Below, piece by piece: positions 40,898 to 50,247 of a stretch of 64,000 bases of DNA. The notes under the pieces were generated by a model. That model saw nothing but the letters and a program-made list of their open reading frames with translations, searched no databases and was not told the origin of the DNA. The DNA lies in contig RECI01000164.1 of the NCBI GenBank assembly GCA_007694095.1, forward strand, positions 1 through 64,000, given 5' to 3'. This DNA is from Balneolaceae bacterium. GTDB taxonomy: Bacteria; Bacteroidota; Rhodothermia; Balneolales; Balneolaceae. Position 1 is the first letter of the stretch; every line of letters begins with the position of its first letter. Position numbers and translations under genes: made by a program.

Positions 40898-41263
40898 TTA
40901 CTGATTCAGCATGTTTTTCAGTTTAGCTTTTTGTCCGGATCCTGATTCACCGGGTTCTGTATCAATTTCAATATCAAGCAAGCTCTTTTGAGCGGGTTTC
41001 TGCTGCTCTTGTTTACTTTTTACACCAGCACTTTGCCTTTGGTCGCCCACAATGGCTTCAAGGTTAGAAACACGGCGTTCCATATTTTCCTTGAATTCCC
41101 TCAGTGCAGCTAAAAATTCACGGTTTTCGGTAATATTGCTCCCGGAATCTTTTTTAATCCAGGCTTTTATAATGGTTCCTATGGTTACAATTAAAACTAT
41201 TGCAACTCCACTTCCAAATACTAAAAGTGCGTGCGGGTCTACTCCTGTTAACATATCAATCAC
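40898..41263 (-). CDS. small membrane protein, PspB-like paralog 2
   Basis: N-terminal TM + MERRVSNLEAIVGDQ; IIKAWIKKDSGSNITENREFLAALREFKE matches paralog 1. Confidence 0.6.
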   Translation of the reverse strand: MIDMLTGVDPHALLVFGSGVAIVLIVTIGTIIKAWIKKDSGSNITENREFLAALREFKENMERRVSNLEAIVGDQRQSAGVKSKQEQQKPAQKSLLDIEIDTEPGESGSGQKAKLKNMLNQ

Positions 41264-41567
41264 CTTTCATTGTTGCTTTTTTGGCTACAGTTTTTCGATT
41301 GTTTTCTTTAATGGATTCATGGTCATCTATTTCAATTGAAAAAGCGGATGCTTCTGAATTATTACCATGAAATGTATCATCAGTAACAATAGCTTCCAGG
41401 TTCTCAATGCGTTTTGTCATTTTTCCAATGGTAATCCGCAACTCTTCTATCTCTGAATCACTTTGCTGATTTTTGGATTGCATCTTCAGCTTATTTTTCT
41501 GGTAATCAATTAAATACCCGCCTATGATTGCTGTGAGAATGATGAGGGCTATCAGAGTTCCTGACAT
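41256..41567 (-). CDS. small membrane protein, PspB-like paralog 3
   Basis: N-terminal TM + MTKRIENLEAIVTDD. Confidence 0.6.
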   Translation of the reverse strand: MSGTLIALIILTAIIGGYLIDYQKNKLKMQSKNQQSDSEIEELRITIGKMTKRIENLEAIVTDDTFHGNNSEASAFSIEIDDHESIKENNRKTVAKKATMKGD

Positions 41568-41751
41568 AACAAAGTATAAATCGAAATTGTTAATAATTGC
41601 CGGTTTTCCGGTTATTTACAGGCTTTCGCCTATCGTAAAAGTAATAAATTAATGAGACTATTTGTTGAGTTTCTTGGGCAGCGTTATGGAATATTCTTTG
41701 ATAAATATTAACTGCCGGTTGTATAACGATTATAAGATACGTTTAACACGT

Positions 41752-42450
41752 TCAGTAGTTTCGCTCTCCGAAAATTGCCGTTCCCACCCGCACCATTGTT
41801 GCACCTTCTTCAATGGCTACTTCAAGGTCGTTGGTCATTCCCATTGAAAGCTGTTCAAGGGAAACGCTCCCGCTTTCCATGTGACGATGTTCATCCCGCA
41901 GTGTACGGAGTTTTCTGAATTCGGGCCTCACTATTTCCGGGTTATCAGATAAGGTGGCCATGCCCATTAAACCTTTTACTTTAACGTGTGCAAGAGGTTG
42001 GGCAGTATTCAATATTGTCTCTAGTTCTTCCGGATCACAACCGCTTTTCTGGTCTTCCTCACTGATGTTTACCTGTATCAGTACGTTGATTTCCCGGTTT
42101 TCAGCGGCTGCCCGTTTCTCAATTTCTTCAAGTGCTTTCTTTTTATGTACGGATTGAATCCAGTTCACGCGTTGAGCCATAAATTTGATTTTATTTGTCT
42201 GAAGTGTTCCGATAAAATGCCATTGTACGTTCGGATCTTCTATGGAAGCCATCCGGTCTTCAAGGGCTTTCGCGCGGTTTTCACCAAAATGGAGATGACC
42301 GGCATCAATCAACTCAAGAACGTCAGAATCGGGTTTGGTCTTGCTAACTGCAACAAGGGTAATTCCGGACGGGTCACGGCCAGCCAGTTTACAGGCGGTA
42401 TTGATTCGATCAAGAATTGAATGATAACGGCTTTTAATATCTTCCGGCAT
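41752..42450 (-). CDS. YggS-family pyridoxal phosphate homeostasis protein
   Basis: LVAVSKTKPDSDVLELIDAG, HFGENRAKAL, WHFIGTLQTNK, LSMGMTNDLEVAIEEGATMVRVGTAIFG; internal Met at 42450 is the likely start (track start 42498). Confidence 0.95.
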   Translation of the reverse strand: MPEDIKSRYHSILDRINTACKLAGRDPSGITLVAVSKTKPDSDVLELIDAGHLHFGENRAKALEDRMASIEDPNVQWHFIGTLQTNKIKFMAQRVNWIQSVHKKKALEEIEKRAAAENREINVLIQVNISEEDQKSGCDPEELETILNTAQPLAHVKVKGLMGMATLSDNPEIVRPEFRKLRTLRDEHRHMESGSVSLEQLSMGMTNDLEVAIEEGATMVRVGTAIFGERNY

Positions 42451-42556
42451 GAATAACTTGGGCAAAAGGGTATAAATTTCGGTTATATAAGGTAACAAAT
42501 TTTATAGGTTAAATGATCCGTCTGCTTTCAGGTTGCAGGACTAACCCGCCAATGCA

Positions 42557-42643
42557 CAGTACAGCGGGTCGCGCCACAGGCATTCCTCCGGAGCTGACCC
42601 GCTCGGGAAAGACTTTGCCCGCTGCCTGATTCTTTATTTCAAT
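42557..42643. repeat. modular palindromic repeat copy 1 (with ~22-nt inner hairpin)
   Basis: CAGTACAGCGGGTCG-cgccacaggcattcctccggag-CTGACCCGCTCGGGAAAGACTTTGCCCGCTGCCTGATTCTTTATTTCAAT. Confidence 0.8.
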
Positions 42644-42747
42644 GCTCATTATCCATCAAGATTATTCTTCACTGAAATTCGGTACTTTTCAATGAAGGAT
42701 AACTTATATCAACAAAGACTGATGTGAATCGGGAAAATTTGGTTTAG

Positions 42748-43614
42748 ATGTTAAAAAAAATCCACCATTACAGTTTAAAACCCTATCCAAAAAACTTTCT
42801 GCTCAAGAGGCCTGCCGCCGGGGCATCCATTATTGCTCTGTTCAACTACCTCTTCCTGATGATATATCGTCCGGTTCATACACAACCGGGATATCTGTTT
42901 AATTATGAACTCACCATGGCCATTTATTGCCTTGGGGGTGGGGTGGCTGCATTTGCCGCGATACTAATTGTGAGCCATTCCGGCATCTTCAAGCCGGGAA
43001 AAAGATGGAATATTTTGAAGGAGATATCAGCCATTATCCTGGTGATTTTTGCTATGGGTACAGCTGTCTTCCTCCTTGCTTTCATTGTCGAGGTGCCCGG
43101 CGACAGGTGGAATCTTGATACAATCATCGACTCTTACCGTCTTACTTTTATGATTGGCGGCATACCGCTTTATCTTTTTACGATTCTCAATTTCAATTAC
43201 CTGTTTCAGTCTAAACTTACCCACCAGGACACCGGAAGAGAATCAGAAGGTGAAATTGAGGAGATTATTACCATCAATACCCCGCTGAAAAAGGAGGAAC
43301 TCAGTTTTTATCCCCGGGAATTTCTTTATGCCGAATCGGAGGGAAATTATGTGAATGTTTATCTGCAGAAGGGGGAGGAGGTTCGGAAAGAGATTATCCG
43401 GATTTCCATCAGCAGTTTTGAAGAACAGCTTTCTGAGTTGTCTTTCATCATGAGAACACACCGGGCCTATATCGTGAACCTGAAAAAAGTAACAGAAGCA
43501 AGCGGTAATTCGCTTGGTTACCGGCTAAACGTGTTCGGTGTCAAGAGTGAACTTCCTGTTTCAAGAAGGCACACCGGCAAGTTCAGGGCACTTTACAGTA
43601 CAGCGGGTCGCTGA
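42748..43614 (+). CDS. membrane-bound LytTR-domain transcriptional regulator
   Basis: four TM segments then FLYAESEGNYVNVYL...MRTHRAYIVNLKKV...LPVSRRH. Confidence 0.9.
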   Translation: MLKKIHHYSLKPYPKNFLLKRPAAGASIIALFNYLFLMIYRPVHTQPGYLFNYELTMAIYCLGGGVAAFAAILIVSHSGIFKPGKRWNILKEISAIILVIFAMGTAVFLLAFIVEVPGDRWNLDTIIDSYRLTFMIGGIPLYLFTILNFNYLFQSKLTHQDTGRESEGEIEEIITINTPLKKEELSFYPREFLYAESEGNYVNVYLQKGEEVRKEIIRISISSFEEQLSELSFIMRTHRAYIVNLKKVTEASGNSLGYRLNVFGVKSELPVSRRHTGKFRALYSTAGR

Positions 43615-43660
43615 CCCGCTCGGGAAAGACTTTGCCCGTTGCCTGATTTTTTATTTCAAT
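43596..43660. repeat. modular palindromic repeat copy 2 (without inner hairpin)
   Basis: CAGTACAGCGGGTCG-CTGACCCGCTCGGGAAAGACTTTGCCCGTTGCCTGATTTTTTATTTCAAT. Confidence 0.85.
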
Positions 43661-43720
43661 ACGCTGTTTGTCTTTTGGGGAACATGATCCCGGTAATGTC
43701 GGGGATGTTCTGATTTCGAA

Positions 43721-43776
43721 GGCTTTCCTTTTCCGGGTCGGCCCCGGAGGGATGCCTTCGGCACGACCCGGGGTAC
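43721..43776. repeat. related palindromic repeat copy 3 (inverted, with inner hairpin)
   Basis: ggctttccttttccgggtcggccccggagggatgccttcggcacgacccggggtac. Confidence 0.7.
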
Positions 43777-43949
43777 GGTTTACCATTCATCACAAAACGT
43801 TTCCGTTTATCACAAAAGGGCTGATTCAGGTTAGCTGTTCACGTCAAAAAGTTGCTGTGTGTCCCTGTTCATTGTTCCTTTATTGGCTCTCCGCGAACTT
43901 GTTTGTAGCGAAAGCCGCAAACCAAGAATAAGACATACGGAGAACCATC

Positions 43950-46301
43950 ATGAAAACAATAATCAGCACATCATTAGCAATAAAATTCTTTTTGTTATTT
44001 GCCATAATTACACTTCAGGCCGTACACCTTTTTGCCCGGCAGGCAGGCGATATAACCGGGATTGTCACAGATAGTGAAACTAAAGAATCTGTGCCATTTG
44101 CACATATAGCACTTCTGGATGCAACCGGTTCAGGGTTTCTTGCCGGCACGGTGAGTGATATTGACGGGATCTTTACCCTCAATTACTCTGAAGGTGGCAC
44201 CGTAATCTTACGCATCAGTGCTATCGGTTACGAAACCTGGCAGATAGAAAAAGTCCTGGAATCAGGTTTGAGTATTAATCTCGGTGAAATTCCACTGACT
44301 TTTGCGACAATCACACATGAAGGAATTACCGTAGTGGGTGAAGTGACGGCAAGAACGGAGGCCGGACGCACCTCTTATTATGTTAATGAAAATATGGTGG
44401 CTGTATCGTCAGCAGGTACCGATATTTTAAAAATGATTCCAGGGGTAGAGGTGGATATCATGCAGAATATCTCGCTGGAAGGGAGCCGGAGCATCCTTAT
44501 TTTTGTGGACGGAAAGGAGCGAGACCGTAGTTACCTGAACCAGCTTCACCCATCACAGATCAGCCGGGTAGATATCCTAAACATGCCTCCTGCCAGCTTT
44601 GATGCCGGCATTACCGGTGCCATAAATATTGTTCTGAACCAAAAACCGGAGAACCATTTAAGCGGCCATGTAAACCTGGATGTACCGGCTATACAGTCAG
44701 AAAAATATCTTTTTCCGGCTTACAGCATTCATTATGGAACTGGCAGGATCAACTTTTTTACTTCGTACAACGGCGAATTCAGTTACTTCGATGTAATGGA
44801 AAATTCGCGGAGAACCACACCGATTTCAGTTTGGGAGAGCCGGCAGAATGTTCGGCAGCAATACTGGTCACATAAGTTCCACTACGGTATGGATGTAGAT
44901 CTTGGCAAAAGGCATGAGTTCGGTTTTTATGGCTGGCTGAATCCATACTCACAGGAAAACAGCGGCACGGCAGAACTGATTGTAACCGGCGAAAACCGTG
45001 AGAACTGGCTGGCAGATAAAAAGGATGAAGATTCAAATCTCGGTGCATTTTACGCCTTATCATATAACTTTACTCCAGAAAGCAATAACGGCAGCCACCT
45101 CCGGGTTGATGCAGCATACCAAACGCTGGAGGCATCCAATACTATCACATATACAGGACTTCAAGATGTACTTCTTTATAAAAATCGGGTGGAACCTGTG
45201 CAGCAGACATTCAGGTTCAGGGCGGATTTAAATCAGCCGGTTACCGATAATGTGTCAATCGAAACGGGTTTTCATCTCACAAGTTTATCACTTCGTGACC
45301 GGGCAGTTGATGAGTACCGGTATAATCACGGATCTTTGGCGGGTTATGGTTCATTGAGTGCCCGTTTCAAACAATTTGAATTTACAGGCGGGATGCGGGT
45401 TGAACGGATTGTATATGGCCTGAACTCCAATCCGGAGAATAAGCTTATGGCGCTTTTTCCCAATGCATCCATCAAATACCAGTTTCCCGGAACGGGGCAA
45501 AACATCCGTTTGTCGTACAGAAGGTCGGCTCAATACCCGCACCTTTATCAGCTCAGTCCTGTTGTGACAGCAGATGATCCCTACAGCAACAGAAGCGGCA
45601 ACCCGGCACTGGACCCTGCTGTTCGCGGGCAGGTAAACCTGGAGTACAGTGTATTGTTTGGCAGCAGTTTTATCACAGCCAATCTGTTCTACACACAACA
45701 CTCACGTGCTATCCATACACTGAATACTATCAGCCCGGATGGGATATATGAGAGCATATGGCTGAATATGGGCGATGTTAGACAGGCCGGTATACGATTT
45801 TCAGGCTCATTGAACCTGGGTGACAGAACCGGTATCCAACCATATCTGAGCCTCTATGATGTACAAACATCACCCAATAGTGTTGCTAAAGAACACGGCC
45901 TCACCGGCCAGCGGTCATATGCATACGAAACCGGATTGTCGGCATTTGCCGGGTTTGGCAGCGGCTTTATGGCCAGTGTGCTGTTTCAGTATGCAAGCCC
46001 TGCGGCGGAGATTCAGCGATCGCTTTTCAGCGACGCGCTCTATTTTGTAAGCCTGGAAAAATCGTTCGGACCGGATTTGAAAGCGGGGATTGTGAGTGCC
46101 CTTCCGTTTGCAAAATCCTTTACCTATGGCGGTCATAAAATCGAGGGTATAGATTTTGAAAGCCGCTCCGAAGGGATCATCCGTACCTCTGCCGTCCCGT
46201 TTTGGTTCACCCTGAATTATCGGTTTTCGCGGGGAAATGCCAAAGAGCGAAGCATGAATGTGGATGTCATTGCACCAGATGTTCCAAGGCGGGGGTTATG
46301 A
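43950..46301 (+). CDS. TonB-dependent receptor / outer membrane beta-barrel family protein with CarboxypepD_reg-like domain
   Basis: GDITGIVTDSETKESVPFAHIALLDATGSGFLAGTVSDIDGIFTL; plug and barrel. Confidence 0.9.
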   Translation: MKTIISTSLAIKFFLLFAIITLQAVHLFARQAGDITGIVTDSETKESVPFAHIALLDATGSGFLAGTVSDIDGIFTLNYSEGGTVILRISAIGYETWQIEKVLESGLSINLGEIPLTFATITHEGITVVGEVTARTEAGRTSYYVNENMVAVSSAGTDILKMIPGVEVDIMQNISLEGSRSILIFVDGKERDRSYLNQLHPSQISRVDILNMPPASFDAGITGAINIVLNQKPENHLSGHVNLDVPAIQSEKYLFPAYSIHYGTGRINFFTSYNGEFSYFDVMENSRRTTPISVWESRQNVRQQYWSHKFHYGMDVDLGKRHEFGFYGWLNPYSQENSGTAELIVTGENRENWLADKKDEDSNLGAFYALSYNFTPESNNGSHLRVDAAYQTLEASNTITYTGLQDVLLYKNRVEPVQQTFRFRADLNQPVTDNVSIETGFHLTSLSLRDRAVDEYRYNHGSLAGYGSLSARFKQFEFTGGMRVERIVYGLNSNPENKLMALFPNASIKYQFPGTGQNIRLSYRRSAQYPHLYQLSPVVTADDPYSNRSGNPALDPAVRGQVNLEYSVLFGSSFITANLFYTQHSRAIHTLNTISPDGIYESIWLNMGDVRQAGIRFSGSLNLGDRTGIQPYLSLYDVQTSPNSVAKEHGLTGQRSYAYETGLSAFAGFGSGFMASVLFQYASPAAEIQRSLFSDALYFVSLEKSFGPDLKAGIVSALPFAKSFTYGGHKIEGIDFESRSEGIIRTSAVPFWFTLNYRFSRGNAKERSMNVDVIAPDVPRRGL

Positions 46302-46367
46302 AAAGAAGCTTTATTTGTTGATGATAAAACGATACTTCCGGGCGAGCCCCGGTTAAAAAATACTGCA

Positions 46368-46400
46368 TGAGCGCATTACTTTGATGCGCTCATTTTTTTT
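46368..46400 (+). terminator. intrinsic terminator
   Basis: TGAGCGCAT-tactttg-ATGCGCTCATTTTTTTT. Confidence 0.85.
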
Positions 46401-46428
46401 CAAGAGATGGCTAGGCCCGAGAATTCGT

Positions 46429-46653
46429 GCCGTATCCACACAAAATCGCGTAGCAGTCAATGAAGATCCTACGAATGGATACATTCTTTTAGGTTTAAAT
46501 GCCGGATATCATTTTAAACCCAATTTTTCATTGGCATTCAGGGTTGACAATCTTTTGAATACAAGCTACCGGGATCATCTGAGTCGCATTGAAGAACGGA
46601 ATAATCCCATGCCGGCAAGGAATTTTAATGCGATGCTAAGATGGGATTTCTAA
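46429..46653 (+). pseudogene. C-terminal fragment of a TonB-dependent receptor
   Basis: AVSTQNRVAVNEDPTNGYILLGLNAGYHFKPNFSLAFRVDNLLNTSYRDHLSRIEERNNPMPARNFNAMLRWDF. Confidence 0.8.
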
Positions 46654-46785
46654 TATAGTCTATTAGAAAATCAGTAGTCTCAGGGACCTCTCTTAAAGCC
46701 ACAATATGCACAGTGAGCTGCAGAGTGTAATACTATTGAGATGCGCAATCGAAAAACCTATGCGTTGCTCTGTAATCTCTGCAGT

Positions 46786-47124
46786 TCACCCCCTAAATGG
46801 GGTACATGCGGTTTCCCACCCGTCAAACTCTACACCAAAGTGTTCAGCCAAAATTGACATTTCCATACACACCTGGTCAAGCAATTCGATGCCTGGACTC
46901 AAGGTGCGTTCGGCAATACAAAGCCAATTACCCGAATTGTTTGTAAATTCGCAACAGACAATCTCATATCCGATGTTCTGCAGATAAGCCGCCAGCCGAT
47001 AGCTTTTCTCTTCATTCGCTGAATAGAACCAAAAGGTGACAGGTCTTGCATTTTCCGGATTGGAATCCAGGGCTTTGATGTAGCTGATCACCTTCCTGTT
47101 AAGTATGGGTATGATTGATTTCAT
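46786..47124 (-). CDS. RraB-like (RNase E inhibitor family) protein
   Basis: TFWFYSANEEKSYRLAAYLQNIGYEI ... EHFGVEFDGWET. Confidence 0.65.
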   Translation of the reverse strand: MKSIIPILNRKVISYIKALDSNPENARPVTFWFYSANEEKSYRLAAYLQNIGYEIVCCEFTNNSGNWLCIAERTLSPGIELLDQVCMEMSILAEHFGVEFDGWETACTPFRG

Positions 47125-47528
47125 TATTCTCTCTTTTTATTTCGATAGTTGTAAATACAGTTTTCTTATAAGTAAGAACCATTATTTTGAAAATTCTTAC
47201 AAAGATTTTTTAAAAATATCGAACATTCAAAACTAATGTGGCTTTTTTGGTCGATAGCTGCATTGTCAGGTAAGACTTGATGAGGTGTTCCCATGATTTG
47301 GGTGATACTTCTGCTTCACCATTATGCAGCAGAGGTGTTCTTCTATTGAAACGTTATATTCAAAATTTTCACAAAAACTGTTTTTAATGGAAGTAAATCA
47401 TTCGTATTTTTAGAGTCTGTGAAAAAAACAATGATTCACCAGCGAAAATTGATATACCGGGCGAACCTGCTGTTCGATTCCCAAAACCACTTTAAGCCTT
47501 ACCAGGGTATGACGGGAGGAGAACAAAC

Positions 47529-48581
47529 TTGAACACTCAGGTACGTCATATAACAAGCTTTATACATCAATGGGCACCGCCCGGTATAAAGATGAGTTAT
47601 GACAATGTAGGCCTTCACCTGGGCGACCCCTCCTCTCCTGTCTCAAAAATTCTTGTTAGCCTTGATGTTACCGAGGCGATTGTTGATGAAGCGATTGAAA
47701 AAAAGTGCGAGCTGATTGTTTCACACCATCCGCTCATTTTTGAAAAACTTTCGTCTATAAACCCCACCGACGAGAAGGGTCGCATCATTTATAAGATGAT
47801 CCGCAATAACATAGCCCTGCTCACTGCACACACAAACCTGGATGCTGCACTTGACGGGGTATCGTTTGTACTTGCTAACAACCTGGGCCTCGATGATCTC
47901 CAGTTTCTCGACAAAACGTACAACATCAGCCGCAAAATTTCACTCACCACCGATTATGATGATACGGAAGCGGTGCTGAAGCTTCTTAACTATCATTCGG
48001 CAGAAGAAGCACATTTTTTTGAAGTAAATGGAAGAAAAGGCGGTCAGAAATATTTTGAAGCTATCATTGACCAGCACAATGTTTCGCAGCTGCGAAATGC
48101 TCTCGAAAAAGAAGGTCTGCTAAAAAAGGGAAGCTTCCAGGAAATTGAAATATCCACACCAACAAATAACTTTGGGATGGGTGTTCTCGGGTATTATCCT
48201 GATTTGGGGATTGCCATGGAAGAGTTTTTACACCTGGTATGCCGTGCACTTGATGTGCCGACAGTGAGATATTCAGGTCGTGCCGACCGTATACGGAAAG
48301 TTGCGGTTTGTGGCGGTGCAGGGATTTTTCTCAAGAAAGCGGCTATTAAAGCGGGAGCGGATGCGTTTGTAACCGCAGACATTAAATACCATGATTTTTT
48401 TACCGAAAAACCGAATTTTTTACTGGTGGATACCGGCCACTACCAAAGCGAATTTCCTGTTGTAGAGGCCATTCGAAAGGAACTGGCCGAAGCATTTGAG
48501 CATATCCAGGTAGAAGCTACCGAAGTGGTGACTAATCCAATGAAGATCTACGTAACCGATTTTGAACCCAAAAACATTTAA
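47529..48581 (+). CDS. Nif3-like dinuclear metal center protein
   Basis: SYDNVGLHLGDP, ELIVSHHPLIFEK, ALLTAHTNLDAA, KVAVCGGAG, DTGHYQSEF. Confidence 0.95.
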   Translation: MNTQVRHITSFIHQWAPPGIKMSYDNVGLHLGDPSSPVSKILVSLDVTEAIVDEAIEKKCELIVSHHPLIFEKLSSINPTDEKGRIIYKMIRNNIALLTAHTNLDAALDGVSFVLANNLGLDDLQFLDKTYNISRKISLTTDYDDTEAVLKLLNYHSAEEAHFFEVNGRKGGQKYFEAIIDQHNVSQLRNALEKEGLLKKGSFQEIEISTPTNNFGMGVLGYYPDLGIAMEEFLHLVCRALDVPTVRYSGRADRIRKVAVCGGAGIFLKKAAIKAGADAFVTADIKYHDFFTEKPNFLLVDTGHYQSEFPVVEAIRKELAEAFEHIQVEATEVVTNPMKIYVTDFEPKNI

Positions 48582-48600
48582 TATCCCGTAAGAAAGAGCC

Positions 48601-49335
48601 ATGGAAGAGGTACTTCAACAACTCGCAAACCTTCAGTATATCGACAGCCGCATTGATGAAATCCGACAGCTTCGCGGCGACCTTCCCGAAGAAGTACTCG
48701 ATATTGAGACCAACATTGTACGATTTGAGGCTAAACTCAAGCAGCTCGGTGATGAACAAACATCACTTACCAGCGAGAAGAACAAACTCGAATTGGACAT
48801 TGAAACCTCGATGGAAAAAACAAAAAAATATGAGGAGCAGCAGCTAACCGTTCGTAATAACCGGGAGTATGACGCATTGACCAAAGAGATTGAAGCCCAA
48901 AAGCAGTTTGTAGAAAATGCCATTTCCAGGATTGAAGAGATTGAGAAACGACAGGTAGAAGTTGTCCAGGAAATTGAAACCCATAAGGAGAATCTGGATG
49001 AAACCATGGTGCTGTTCAAAGAGAAAAAGGAGAACCTCGACAGTGTAATAGAGAGTACGAAATCTGAGGAGGAAAAACTGTTGAAGAAAAGGGGCGATCT
49101 CGAAAAAGAGCTCGATACGAGGTATGTTCGAAGCTATAACCGTCTTCGTGAAGGACTCACCAACGGCATTGCCGTGGTTGCAATGGAAAAAGGTGCAGCG
49201 CTTGGAATGGCACTTCCTCCACAAACCCAGGTTGAAATCCGCCGGAAAAACAAGGTAATTATCGACGAACACAGTGGCCGTATTGTGATTGATCCATCAT
49301 TTTTCGCCGAAGCCAGAAAACAGCTGCAAATCTGA
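48601..49335 (+). CDS. CT398/C4-type zinc-ribbon family protein with degenerate ribbon
   Basis: long coiled coil; C-terminal GAALGMALPPQTQVEIRRKNKVIIDEHSGRIVID lacks the Cys ligands. Confidence 0.8.
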   Translation: MEEVLQQLANLQYIDSRIDEIRQLRGDLPEEVLDIETNIVRFEAKLKQLGDEQTSLTSEKNKLELDIETSMEKTKKYEEQQLTVRNNREYDALTKEIEAQKQFVENAISRIEEIEKRQVEVVQEIETHKENLDETMVLFKEKKENLDSVIESTKSEEEKLLKKRGDLEKELDTRYVRSYNRLREGLTNGIAVVAMEKGAALGMALPPQTQVEIRRKNKVIIDEHSGRIVIDPSFFAEARKQLQI

Positions 49336-49562
49336 GCCAATCCACAACACGTTATTCCCCCGCAAATTCGTTATCTTACCGGATGAATCGACATTCGTGA
49401 TGTTGATAACTATGATATTGTAATCGTGATACTTTCTTATCAGAGAGGTATGCACCGAAATGCAATATCGAAGACAGGTACTTTTGTTTTACCACAAAGG
49501 CTGTAAGGTAACAGAGTTTTCAAATAATATTTGTGCAATTGCGCCTTCGTGGAAAAAAAATT

Positions 49563-49940
49563 GAAAGGTTCCGGGCAATCGTCCCGACAAGCATGTCGGG
49601 AAGGAAAGTCCGAACACCAACGAGAACCGTGCCCCGGGAAACCGGGGGGCTTCCCGATTTGTCGGGAAGAACAGACAGTGCCACAGAAAACAGACCGCCC
49701 CGGTGCGTAGCACTGGAGTAAGGGTGAAAAGGCGGGGTAAGAGCCCACCGCCCCGGCCGGTAACGGTCGGGGGCACGGAAAACCTCACGGGGTGCAAGTT
49801 CACGCAGGTTGTGCGCCTCTCGTCGCTATACAACCGGGTGGAACGCTAAATGTACCGGGAGCAATGCCGGTGCCAGATAAATGATTGCCATCCCGACAAG
49901 CTTGTCGGGTTACAGAATTCGGCTTACAGGGAACCTTTTC
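49563..49940 (+). ncRNA. rnpB: RNase P RNA (bacterial class A)
   Basis: P1 GAAAGGTTCC/GGAACCTTTTC; P4 core GGAAAGTCCG; ACAGAAAACAGACCGCC; GGTAAGAGCCCACCG; AGATAAATGATTGCC; ACAGAATTCGGCTTACAGG. Confidence 0.95.
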
Positions 49941-49945
49941 AATCT

Positions 49946-49985
49946 AAGGCTGTCCCGGCACATTGCCAGGGCAGCCTTTTTTTAT
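49946..49985 (+). terminator. rnpB terminator
   Basis: AAGGCTGTCCCGG-cacattg-CCAGGGCAGCCTTTTTTT. Confidence 0.85.
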
Positions 49986-49993
49986 TAGAAGCC

Positions 49994-50027
49994 GTAGCCC
50001 GGGTCGCTGACCCGGAAAAGGAAAGCC
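49994..50027. repeat. related palindromic repeat copy 4 (without inner hairpin)
   Basis: TAGCCCGGGTCGCTGACCCGGAAAAGGAAAGCC, shares CGACCCGGAAAAGGAAAGCC-type arm with copy 3. Confidence 0.65.
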
Positions 50028-50247
50028 ATTGCAAAAAGGAAGTCAATGGAGTTGCCGTGATTCTGGATAGGAAACCATCCAACCGATACCATTCAGTCAA
50101 GTTGCAGAGATCAACCAGCCGGCTCAGCGAGCCGGGGTACTGTAGCCCGGCTTTCTATTAAAACTTGTAATGCCGGGCAATAAACCCTTATACTTAAGGT
50201 TGTAATTTTACAATTTCACTATAAAAAAAACGAATACTGATATATTT

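Noticed and set aside
49440-50161. ORFs of 62-114 aa (49440-49833 minus, 49533-49721 plus, 49850-50161 plus)
   Set aside because: They overlap the RNase P RNA and palindromic repeats, so are unlikely to be coding.
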